The position numbers and the translations under genes were made by a program. The notes beneath the pieces were generated by a model, which saw only the letters and a list, made by a program, of their open reading frames with translations, ran no database searches and was not told where the DNA came from. Below, in pieces: positions 56,565-64,000 of a stretch of 64,000 nt of DNA. Position 1 is the stretch's first letter, and every line of letters starts with the position of its first letter. This DNA comes from Pseudomonas sp. 30_B (GTDB lineage: Bacteria; Pseudomonadota; Gammaproteobacteria; Pseudomonadales; Pseudomonadaceae): positions 424,169 to 488,168 of the forward strand of contig NZ_JAFGYY010000001.1 in the NCBI RefSeq assembly GCF_017491605.1, in the 5' to 3' direction.

Positions 56565-57008
56565 TCAGTTGCAGTTTGCCTGGATCGCCTTTTCGTTCTC
56601 GCCGATACGCGCCTGCCGCTCTTCTTCGGTGATGCGGCGGTACTCGCCGTTCTCTTCCTTCACGCGAACACGCGGATTGTTCCTCAACTGAGCCAGGTTT
56701 TCCCGAGCCTGGCTGCAGTTCTGCGCGCGCTGGGCGTCCTGCTGGGCGACCTCCTGCTTCACCTTGTCGTCCACGGCTTTCTGCTTGTCGTCCGCGCTGG
56801 GAGGAACCACCGGCTTGGGTGGCGGCAGCGGGAAATTCGACTTGGGCGGTGCCGTGCTGGTGTTGACGGCCGAGGCGTTGGTGCCTTCAGGCGGCTGCGC
56901 GCCGAAGTGCGTGACTCCCTGAGCGTCCACCCATTTGTAGATCTGCGCGGCCATCACGGTCGGGGCCAGAGCGAGCAGCAGGCTGCCCAGGAAAATCGTC
57001 CGTCGCAT
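56565..57008 (-). CDS. Secreted DUF4124 protein
   Basis: 147 residues. Signal peptide ~1-20 (RRTIFLGSLLLALAPTVMAA), then the DUF4124 core QIYKWVDAQGVTHFGAQPPEG (~22-42), a Pro-rich linker and a charged helical tail with two cysteines (QNCSQAR and the C-terminal QANCN) that may form a disulfide. DUF4124 proteins are common, short periplasmic proteins in Pseudomonas with unknown function. Convergent with yqcC, divergent from ilvI. Confidence 0.85.
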   Translation of the reverse strand: MRRTIFLGSLLLALAPTVMAAQIYKWVDAQGVTHFGAQPPEGTNASAVNTSTAPPKSNFPLPPPKPVVPPSADDKQKAVDDKVKQEVAQQDAQRAQNCSQARENLAQLRNNPRVRVKEENGEYRRITEEERQARIGENEKAIQANCN

Positions 57009-57411
57009 GCGTTGTCGATCCTTGGGGTGCGGGGTCTACCAGTAACTATAACCAAATCGCCAGCTTATTCATCTGGAGAAGTTCACATCCCGGCTTCATC
57101 CAAAAGCTATATATGGCTTGACTTGACCGCTTCGTTTCAGAAGAATCCAAGGTTCGCTGCAGTGGGCCGGCCGCAAGCTGGTTTTACTCGGCAGACAAGA
57201 GGTGCTACCCGCGCCGCAAAGTTTCACCCTGTTTCGCGTTACCTCGCGCTGGGTGGAGGCTCTCCGTAACACAAACAGGAGTGTCTCCAGGTTCTGCTCA
57301 TTCGGCAGTCGACGTAGCCGGCGATTACATTCGCCCATGTCTGCCGGGCAGCCATCCAAGTCGGTCCCCCACGATGGGGGTGTCCGTATATAGCGTTCTA
57401 GAGGTGACAAC
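57009..57411 (+). other. ilvI upstream region
   Basis: 403 bases without a gene. A weak promoter could be TTGACT near 57118 with AAGAAT 17 bases on. A small hairpin CCCCCA-CGA-TGGGGG (57366-57380) lies 30 bases before the ilvI GTG. A possible 18-codon leader frame starting at 57337 has no excess of Ile, Leu or Val codons, so classic ilv attenuation is not supported. Confidence 0.45.
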
Positions 57412-59142
57412 GTGGAACTTTTATCCGGCGCTGAAATGGTCGTCCGCTCCCTGCGTGACGAAGGCGTTAAGTACATCTACGGGTACCCGGGCGGTGCCCT
57501 CCTGCATATCTACGACGCTCTCTTCAAAGAGAACGAAGTAACCCACATCCTGGTTCGCCACGAGCAGGCCGCCACTCACATGGCCGACGGCTATGCGCGC
57601 GCCACCGGCAAGCCCGGCGTGGTGCTGGTGACCTCCGGTCCCGGCGCGACCAATGCCGTCACCGGCATCGCCACTGCCTACATGGACTCCATCCCGATGG
57701 TGGTGATCTCCGGCCAGGTAGCGAGCAACATGGTCGGCACCGACGCGTTCCAGGAAACCGACATGGTCGGTATCTCCCGCCCGATCGTGAAGCACAGCTT
57801 CATCATCAAGCACCCGTCGGAAATCCCTGAGGTCATCAAGAAGGCCTTCTACATCGCCCAGTCCGGTCGTCCCGGCCCGGTCGTGATCGATATTCCGAAG
57901 GACATGGGCGACCCGACCCAGAAGTTCGAATACAACTATCCGAAGAAGGTCAAGCTGCGCTCCTACAGCCCGGCGGTTCGTGGCCACTCCGGCCAGATCC
58001 GCAAGGCCGCCGAGATGCTGCTGGCCGCCAAGCGCCCGATCATCTACGCCGGTGGCGGCGTGATCATGGGCAACGCCGCCGAGCCGCTGACCGAAGTTGC
58101 GCGCATGCTCAACGTGCCGGTGACCAATACCCTGATGGGGCTGGGCGGCTATCCGGGCACCGACCGCCAGTTCGTCGGCATGCTCGGCATGCACGGCAGC
58201 TACACCGCGAACCTGGCGATGCACCACGCTGACGTGATCTTCGCCGTCGGTGCGCGCTTCGACGACCGCGTGATCAATGGCGAAACCGCGGCCAAGTTCT
58301 GCCCGAACGCCAAGGTCATCCACGTCGACATCGACCCGGCCTCGATCTCCAAGACCGTCAAGGCCGACATCCCGATCGTCGGCCCGGTGGACAGCGTCCT
58401 GACCGAAATGGTCGCGATCCTCAAGGAAATCGGCGAGACCCCGAACAAGGAAGCCCAGGCAGCCTGGTGGAAGCAGATCGACGAATGGCGCGGCAACCGC
58501 GGCCTGTTCCCCTACAACAAGGGCGACGGCAGCATCATCAAGCCGCAGACCGTGATCGAGACCCTCTGCGAAGTCACCCATGGCGATGCCTATGTGGCTT
58601 CTGACGTGGGCCAGCACCAGATGTTCGCGGCGCAGTACTACCGCTTCAACAAGCCCAATCGCTGGATCAACTCCGGTGGCCTGGGCACCATGGGCTTCGG
58701 CTTCCCGGCCGCCATGGGCGTGAAGCTGAACTTCCCCGACGCCGACGTCGCCTGCGTGACCGGTGAAGGCAGCATCCAGATGAACATCCAGGAGCTGTCC
58801 ACCTGCCTGCAGTACGATCTGCCGGTGAAGATCATCAACCTGAACAACGGTGCGCTGGGCATGGTCCGCCAATGGCAGGACATGCAGTACAACAGCCGCT
58901 ACTCGCACTCCTACATGGAATCGCTGCCGGACTTCGTCAAGCTGGCTGAAGCCTATGGCCACGTTGGCATGCGCATCACCGACCTGAAGGACCTGAAGCC
59001 GAAGATGGAAGAAGCCTTCGCGATGAAGAATCGCCTGGTCTTCCTCGACATCCAGGTTGATACCAGCGAGCACGTCTACCCGATGCAAATCCGCGGCGGT
59101 GCGATGCGCGACATGTGGCTGAGCAAGACGGAGCGTACCTGA
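57412..59142 (+). CDS. ilvI: Acetolactate synthase large (catalytic) subunit
   Basis: 576 residues, GTG start with GAGGTGACAAC upstream. ThDP-dependent enzyme forming acetolactate or acetohydroxybutyrate, the first common step to valine, leucine and isoleucine. Catalytic Glu51 ([18 protein letters not shown]), FAD/regulatory region [18 protein letters not shown] (~118), and the ThDP motif [29 protein letters not shown] (~449). It pairs with the IlvH subunit encoded two bases after its stop, hence named ilvI (some annotations call it ilvB). Confidence 0.96.
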   Translation: MELLSGAEMVVRSLRDEGVKYIYGYPGGALLHIYDALFKENEVTHILVRHEQAATHMADGYARATGKPGVVLVTSGPGATNAVTGIATAYMDSIPMVVISGQVASNMVGTDAFQETDMVGISRPIVKHSFIIKHPSEIPEVIKKAFYIAQSGRPGPVVIDIPKDMGDPTQKFEYNYPKKVKLRSYSPAVRGHSGQIRKAAEMLLAAKRPIIYAGGGVIMGNAAEPLTEVARMLNVPVTNTLMGLGGYPGTDRQFVGMLGMHGSYTANLAMHHADVIFAVGARFDDRVINGETAAKFCPNAKVIHVDIDPASISKTVKADIPIVGPVDSVLTEMVAILKEIGETPNKEAQAAWWKQIDEWRGNRGLFPYNKGDGSIIKPQTVIETLCEVTHGDAYVASDVGQHQMFAAQYYRFNKPNRWINSGGLGTMGFGFPAAMGVKLNFPDADVACVTGEGSIQMNIQELSTCLQYDLPVKIINLNNGALGMVRQWQDMQYNSRYSHSYMESLPDFVKLAEAYGHVGMRITDLKDLKPKMEEAFAMKNRLVFLDIQVDTSEHVYPMQIRGGAMRDMWLSKTERT

Positions 59143-59144
59143 TC

Positions 59145-59636
59145 ATGCGACACATCATTTCCCTGCTGCTGGAAAACGAACCCGGCGCGCTCTCCCGCGT
59201 CGTCGGCCTGTTCTCCCAGCGCAACTACAACATCGAAAGCCTGACCGTCGCCCCGACCGAGGACCCGACGCTCTCGCGCCTGACCCTGACCACCGCTGGT
59301 CAGGATGAGGTCATCGAGCAGATCACCAAGAACCTCAACAAGCTCATCGAGGTGGTAAAACTGGTGAATCTCTCGGAGAGCGCGCACATCGAGCGCGAAC
59401 TGATGCTGGTGAAAGTGAAGGCCACCGGCGCCCAGCGCGCCGAGGTCAAGCGCACCACCGACATCTTCCGCGGGCAGATCGTCGACGTCACCAGCAGCGT
59501 CTATACCGTGCAGCTGGCCGGTACCAGCGACAAGCTGGACAGCTTCATCCAGGCCATCGGCACCGCGTCGATCCTCGAAGTCGTCCGCAGTGGCGTCACC
59601 GGCATTGCCCGTGGCGACAAGACTCTCAGCATCTGA
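59145..59636 (+). CDS. ilvH: Acetolactate synthase small (regulatory) subunit
   Basis: 163 residues from ATG 59145 (MRHIISLLLENEPGALSRVVGLF). N-terminal ACT domain (~3-78) binds valine for feedback control: LENEPGALSRVVGLFSQRNYNIESL. The C-terminal domain (~85-160) activates the catalytic subunit. It lies two bases after ilvI with its Shine-Dalgarno inside ilvI, so subunit amounts are coupled. ilvC follows after 44 bases. Confidence 0.96.
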   Translation: MRHIISLLLENEPGALSRVVGLFSQRNYNIESLTVAPTEDPTLSRLTLTTAGQDEVIEQITKNLNKLIEVVKLVNLSESAHIERELMLVKVKATGAQRAEVKRTTDIFRGQIVDVTSSVYTVQLAGTSDKLDSFIQAIGTASILEVVRSGVTGIARGDKTLSI

Positions 59637-59665
59637 TTTGAAATACGGCCCACGAGGCCAACTGA

Positions 59666-60697
<1,032 letters not shown>

Positions 60698-60717
60698 GGT
60701 CTTTTCGACATACGAAG

Positions 60718-60742
60718 AAACGCGGCGCTTGCCGCGTTTTTT
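60718..60742 (+). terminator. Terminator of ilvIHC
   Basis: AAACGCGGC / GCCGCGTTT stem, GCTT loop and further T, 20 bases after the ilvC stop. Confidence 0.92.
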
Positions 60743-60846
60743 CGTTCTGGGGCGGTGATCTGGTATAAAGCGTGGGCGCCCGGGCCGTCACCGCAGTAGC
60801 GTGCCCCGGCGAATCTCAGCCTCAACGAGTTCTCAAGGAATCGTCC

Positions 60847-61671
60847 ATGAGTGAAGGTCACGAGGAGCCGAACAAGGCTTCCGACACCGAAGAAAGTCTG
60901 CTGCCCATCGATGAACACATCGAAGAGGGCCATGACGCCGAAGGCCGCAAGGTCCGCCATCGCGGTATCTACCTGCTGCCCAACCTGTTCACCACCGCGG
61001 CGCTGTTCACCGGCCTGTACGCCATCATCAATGCCATGAGCGGTGACTTCTCCAATGCCGCCATCGCCATCTTCGTGGCCATGGTCCTGGATGGTCTCGA
61101 CGGCCGTGTCGCGCGCCTGACCAATACCCAGAGTGCCTTCGGCGCCGAGTACGACTCGCTCTCCGACATGGTCGCCTTCGGCGTTGCACCGGCACTGGTG
61201 GCCTTCGAGTGGGCGCTGAGCAGCCTGGGCAAGGTCGGCTGGATGGTCGCCTTCATCTATGTGGCGGGTGCCGCGCTGCGTCTGGCGCGCTTCAACACTC
61301 AGGTGGGCACGGCCGACAAGCGCTACTTCATCGGTCTGGCCAGTCCGGCTGCCGCGGCTCTGGTTGCCGGTACCGTCTGGGCCTTCGCCGACTTCGACGT
61401 CCAGGGGGCCAAGGTGTCCCTGCTGGTTGCCCTGATGGTTGCTCTTGCCGGCATGCTGATGGTCAGCAACATCAAGTACTACAGCTTCAAGGATCTGGAC
61501 CTGCGCGGCCGCGTGCCGTTCATGGCGATCCTGGTGGTGGTGCTGGCGTTCGCCGTGGTCTTCACTGACCCGCCGCGTATCCTGCTGTTGCTGTTCCTTG
61601 CATACGCCGCCTCCGGCCCGGTGCAATACTTGTTGCAATTGCGCCGTCGCAAGCAGCCGCCTGCCGTGTAA
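60847..61671 (+). CDS. pssA: CDP-diacylglycerol-serine O-phosphatidyltransferase
   Basis: 274 residues from ATG 60847 (MSEGHEEPNKASD), preceded by CAAGGAATC. Makes phosphatidylserine, the precursor of phosphatidylethanolamine. The CDP-alcohol phosphatidyltransferase motif is complete: D-G-L-D-G-R-V-A-R followed by G-x3-D-x3-D (DGLDGRVARLTNTQSAFGAEYDSLSD; ~80-105). About eight membrane segments. This is the Bacillus-like (type II) PssA, distinct from the peripheral E. coli enzyme. An acidic soluble N-terminal extension of ~40 residues precedes the membrane domain. Confidence 0.94.
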   Translation: MSEGHEEPNKASDTEESLLPIDEHIEEGHDAEGRKVRHRGIYLLPNLFTTAALFTGLYAIINAMSGDFSNAAIAIFVAMVLDGLDGRVARLTNTQSAFGAEYDSLSDMVAFGVAPALVAFEWALSSLGKVGWMVAFIYVAGAALRLARFNTQVGTADKRYFIGLASPAAAALVAGTVWAFADFDVQGAKVSLLVALMVALAGMLMVSNIKYYSFKDLDLRGRVPFMAILVVVLAFAVVFTDPPRILLLLFLAYAASGPVQYLLQLRRRKQPPAV

Positions 61672-61677
61672 TTTCCT

Positions 61678-61727
61678 GCGGGCTCCGCAGTCTATTGGCG
61701 CATACAGCCAGTCGTTGCGGAGCCCGT
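61678..61727 (+). promoter_or_regulatory. Hairpin covering the msrP ribosome-binding site
   Basis: GCGGGCTCCGCA (from 61678) pairs over 12 positions (one G-U) with TGCGGAGCCCGT (to 61727), enclosing a 26-base loop that can form a further small stem TGGC/GCCA. The right arm contains GGAG, the only Shine-Dalgarno for the msrP ATG at 61729. No T-run follows, so it is not an obvious terminator. Confidence 0.6.
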
Positions 61728-61728
61728 C

Positions 61729-62739
61729 ATGCTGATCAAGTCGTCCCGCCTTTCCGATTGCCACGAATCGGAAGTCACGCCCGAGTCCCTCTATTTCTCC
61801 CGCCGTCAGTTCATGTCTGGCGCGTTGGCGGCTGCCGCGCTGTCCGGGTTGCCTCGCATGAGCCTTGCCGAGGGTGGGCGCTACGCCGATGTCGAAGCGG
61901 TGCAGTCTCCTGCCTGGCTGAGCGAGAAACTTGCGGCTGCTCGCTGGGATGCCGTCACGGTAAAGAATGAGGCGATTACGCCTTTCAAGGATGCGACGAA
62001 CTACAACAACTTCTATGAGTTCGGTCCGGATAAGGGTGATCCCGCCGCCAATGCGGGAGCGCTGAAGACCGAGCCCTGGTCGGTGGTGATCGACGGGGAG
62101 GTGGGCAAGCCCGGCAAGTACGCGCTGGAAGACTTCATCAAGCCTTTTCAACTGGAGGAGCGCATCTATAGATTGCGCTGCGTCGAAGCCTGGTCGATGG
62201 TCATTCCCTGGATCGGCTTTCCGATCTCCGAGCTGATCAAGCGGGTGGAGCCGACCAGCAATGCCAGGTTCGTGCGTTTCGAGACCCTGGTGGATCGTCA
62301 GGACATGCCGGGTGTGCAGTCCAACTTTGCCCTGATCGATTGGCCCTACGTCGAGGGCTTGCGCATGGACGAGGCCATGCATCCCCTGGCCATTCTTGCC
62401 GTCGGGATGTACGGGCGGGTACTGGCTAACCAGAATGGCGCGCCGTTGCGCTTGATCGTGCCGTGGAAGTACGGCTTCAAGGGGGCCAAGTCCATCGTGC
62501 GCATCAGTTTCGTCGCAGAACAGCCGAAGACTACCTGGCAGAGCCTCGCTCCCAATGAGTACGGCTTCTATGCCAACGTCAATCCGACCGTCGACCACCC
62601 GAGGTGGACGCAGGCCCATGAGCGTCGCCTGCCCAGTGGACTATTCAGCCCCAATGTTCGTCCCACCCTCATGTTCAACGGCTATGCCGATGAGGTGGCC
62701 TCTCTCTATGCGGGCATGGACCTGAGGAAGGATTACTGA
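61729..62739 (+). CDS. msrP: Protein-methionine-sulfoxide reductase catalytic subunit MsrP (YedY)
   Basis: 336 residues. Periplasmic molybdenum enzyme that reduces oxidised methionines in envelope proteins, using electrons from the quinone pool through MsrQ. Twin-arginine signal peptide around residues 24-47 ([24 protein letters not shown]). The molybdenum-ligand Cys151 lies in [14 protein letters not shown]. Sulfite-oxidase-type cofactor segments follow (LPRIxP-like region missing, as usual for YedY). Its stop overlaps msrQ (TGATG). A hairpin may hide its ribosome-binding site. Confidence 0.95.
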   Translation: MLIKSSRLSDCHESEVTPESLYFSRRQFMSGALAAAALSGLPRMSLAEGGRYADVEAVQSPAWLSEKLAAARWDAVTVKNEAITPFKDATNYNNFYEFGPDKGDPAANAGALKTEPWSVVIDGEVGKPGKYALEDFIKPFQLEERIYRLRCVEAWSMVIPWIGFPISELIKRVEPTSNARFVRFETLVDRQDMPGVQSNFALIDWPYVEGLRMDEAMHPLAILAVGMYGRVLANQNGAPLRLIVPWKYGFKGAKSIVRISFVAEQPKTTWQSLAPNEYGFYANVNPTVDHPRWTQAHERRLPSGLFSPNVRPTLMFNGYADEVASLYAGMDLRKDY

Positions 62740-63347
62740 TGCGCAATCCGTTATGGCGCGGCGCCGTGTTCGTTTCCGCCTTGTTGCCGCCGCTCTATTG
62801 GTTGTACCAGGCGTGGATTTTCGCCCTCGGGCCTGACCCGGGGAAGGCACTGGTCGACCGGCTGGGGCAGGGTGGATTGGTCCTGCTGCTGATCACCCTG
62901 GCGATGACGCCGCTGCAGAAGCTCACCCGCTGGAATGGCTGGATACAGGTGCGCCGGCAGCTGGGCCTGTGGTGCTTCACCTATATAGTGCTGCACCTGA
63001 GTGCCTACGCCGTTTTCATCCTTGGATTGGACTGGGCGCAGTTGGGCGTTGAGCTGCGCAAGCGTCCCTATATTTTCGTCGGCGTCACCGCCTTCCTTGG
63101 GCTGCTCGCAATGGCGGTAACCTCCAATCGTTACAGCATGCGCAGGCTGGGGACTGGCTGGAAGAAGCTGCATCGCCTGATATATGTCATCCTCGCCCTG
63201 GGCCTGTTGCATATGCTGTGGGTCGTGCGTTCCGACCTGGAGCGCTGGGTCATATATGCCGCTATCGGGTGCTTCCTGATGCTGTTGCGGCTACCGCCAG
63301 TGGCGCGGCAGCTGCCCTTGCTTCGAAGCCGTTTCATAACCAGCTAA
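62739..63347 (+). CDS. msrQ: Heme-binding membrane subunit MsrQ (YedZ)
   Basis: 202 residues, six predicted membrane segments of the ferric-reductase-like transmembrane domain. Histidines in [13 protein letters not shown] (~83) and [21 protein letters not shown] (~145-163) fit the heme ligands. It passes electrons from quinol to MsrP. Translationally coupled to msrP by the shared A of TGATG. It ends only 20 bases before the first rrn promoter, with no terminator visible between. Confidence 0.93.
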   Translation: MRNPLWRGAVFVSALLPPLYWLYQAWIFALGPDPGKALVDRLGQGGLVLLLITLAMTPLQKLTRWNGWIQVRRQLGLWCFTYIVLHLSAYAVFILGLDWAQLGVELRKRPYIFVGVTAFLGLLAMAVTSNRYSMRRLGTGWKKLHRLIYVILALGLLHMLWVVRSDLERWVIYAAIGCFLMLLRLPPVARQLPLLRSRFITS

Positions 63348-63366
63348 AGTTTCTTGCAGAAATCTG

Positions 63367-63394
63367 TTGACGGGGATTTTTCAGTCCCTATAAT
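63367..63394 (+). promoter_or_regulatory. rrn promoter P1
   Basis: TTGACG, 16-base spacer, TATAAT, then GCGCACC as a GC-rich discriminator typical of stringently controlled rRNA promoters. Confidence 0.8.
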
Positions 63395-63547
63395 GCGCAC
63401 CAATCCCGGCGACGAAGCGATGAAAGGGCTTGAAAATCAAGTACTTACAGTGAGTCGAAGTTGAGAGTGGTGATCAGGCGGGTGATTCACTTGCCGCTCT
63501 TCATTGGCTGCTCCGGCAGCGAGCTGAAGAGAAGGTCATCGAGGTGC

Positions 63548-63575
63548 TTGACAGTGAGTTTGATCGCTGTAGAAT
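63548..63575 (+). promoter_or_regulatory. rrn promoter P2
   Basis: TTGACA, 16-base spacer, TAGAAT, discriminator GCGCCTCC. Same spacing as P1 and P3, about 180 bases after P1. Confidence 0.8.
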
Positions 63576-63653
63576 GCGCCTCCCGCTGATGAGAAGGCTT
63601 CCTTCACTGATGCGCAAGCGGTTGAGTAGAAAAGAGATTTTCGAAAATAACGC

Positions 63654-63681
63654 TTGACGGAAAAAGAGGTTAGCGTAGAAT
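63654..63681 (+). promoter_or_regulatory. rrn promoter P3
   Basis: TTGACG, 16-base spacer, TAGAAT, discriminator GCGCGCCTC. Start predicted near 63688, about 205 bases before 16S rRNA. An A-rich stretch just upstream could serve as an UP element. Confidence 0.8.
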
Positions 63682-63716
63682 GCGCGCCTCGGTTGAGACG
63701 AAAGCCTCATCCAAAC

Positions 63717-63727
63717 GCTCTTTAACA
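63717..63727 (+). promoter_or_regulatory. rrn boxA antitermination site
   Basis: GCTCTTTAACA matches the canonical rRNA boxA bound by NusB/NusE. It lies between P3 and the 16S gene; NusA is encoded in this window at 9378-10859. Confidence 0.88.
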
Positions 63728-63891
63728 AGTCGAATCAAGCAATTCGTGTGGGTGCTTGTGATGTAAGACTGATGATCGACTGATTATCAGCAACGCAAGT
63801 AACACTCGTGAATTCGAGAGTTTTAGCTCATTAAGTTGAGCATGCGATTGCTGAGCCAAGTTTAGGGTTTTCGCAAAACCCAAGCAGTATT

Positions 63892-64000
63892 GAACTGAAG
63901 AGTTTGATCATGGCTCAGATTGAACGCTGGCGGCAGGCCTAACACATGCAAGTCGAGCGGATGAGTGGAGCTTGCTCCATGATTCAGCGGCGGACGGGTG
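63892..64000 (+). rRNA. rrs: 16S ribosomal RNA, 5' end (truncated by window)
   Basis: GAACTGAAGAGTTTGATCAT begins the mature 16S and contains the universal 27F primer site; the following GCTGGCGGCAGGCCTAACAC and the first variable region (GGATGAGTGGAGCTTGCTCC) are Pseudomonas-like. Only the first 109 of ~1530 bases are present. The 63728-63891 spacer is the leader whose folded stem would be cut by RNase III. Confidence 0.97.

Noticed and set aside
57337..57393. Possible leader peptide for ilvI attenuation
   Set aside because: The 18 codons lack runs of Ile, Leu or Val, and no terminator/antiterminator pair was found before ilvI.

Overview
The window is a continuous, gene-dense, high-GC stretch of a Pseudomonas chromosome. 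Gene order from carB-greA through the tpiA, rimP-nusA-infB and rpsO-pnp blocks, then pgi-pan-folK-pcnB-crcZ-cbrBA-gluQ-dksA, phuUVW-prrF-cbpA and mrcB-ilvIHC-pssA matches, from memory, the P. aeruginosa PA4756-PA4690 neighbourhood. It is not P. aeruginosa itself: a REP pair of the TTCGCGAGCAAGCTCGCTCC type is present, phuR, phuS and phuT are missing next to phuU, and several accessory genes are inserted. A relative such as the P. nitroreducens/P. citronellolis group is an inference. No transposase, integrase, prophage or CRISPR array was seen.

Layout. 1-8.5 kb: end of carB, greA, yhbY, rlmE, ftsH, folP, glmM, tpiA, secG, tRNA-Leu. 8.6-17.5 kb: tRNA-fMet, rimP, nusA, infB, rbfA, truB, rpsO, pnp, the translation and RNA-turnover block. 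17.5-30.8 kb: accessory genes, namely a zinc-finger membrane protein, a BON protein behind a sigma-54 promoter, a rhomboid protease, two tandem DUF2845 proteins, a giant DUF748 protein, an orphan response regulator, an MpaB-like protein, acetyl-CoA synthetase and a divergent DJ-1/GlxA pair. 30.9-45.9 kb: pgi, panDCB, folK, pcnB, the sRNA crcZ, cbrB, cbrA, the tiny cbrX, gluQ, dksA, an aminotransferase and sfsA. 45.9-51.1 kb: REP pair, Rieske protein, phuUVW, tandem iron sRNAs prrF1/prrF2, cbpA, a TfoX-C protein. 51.2-64 kb: an APH/ATPase fusion, mrcB with its lipoprotein activator, yqcC, a DUF4124 protein, ilvI-ilvH-ilvC, pssA, msrP-msrQ, and a ribosomal RNA operon with three tandem promoters running into 16S rRNA.

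How the parts connect. CbrA/CbrB with CrcZ and Crc/Hfq form the Pseudomonas carbon-preference circuit. The window holds the kinase, the regulator, the small coupled ORF, the sRNA with its sigma-54 promoter and an apparent CbrB operator, and a probable target: acs has a CA motif overlapping its Shine-Dalgarno. Iron control is represented by PrrF1/PrrF2 with Fur-box promoters beside a shortened heme-uptake operon. Cell envelope functions (mrcB/lpoP, glmM, secG, ftsH, pssA, msrPQ) are spread along the window. I found no clearly new multi-gene system. The most interesting items are the sigma-54 promoter with paired palindromes before the BON gene, the shortened phu locus, the RBS-hiding hairpin before msrP, and the zinc-finger/membrane/repeat protein after pnp.
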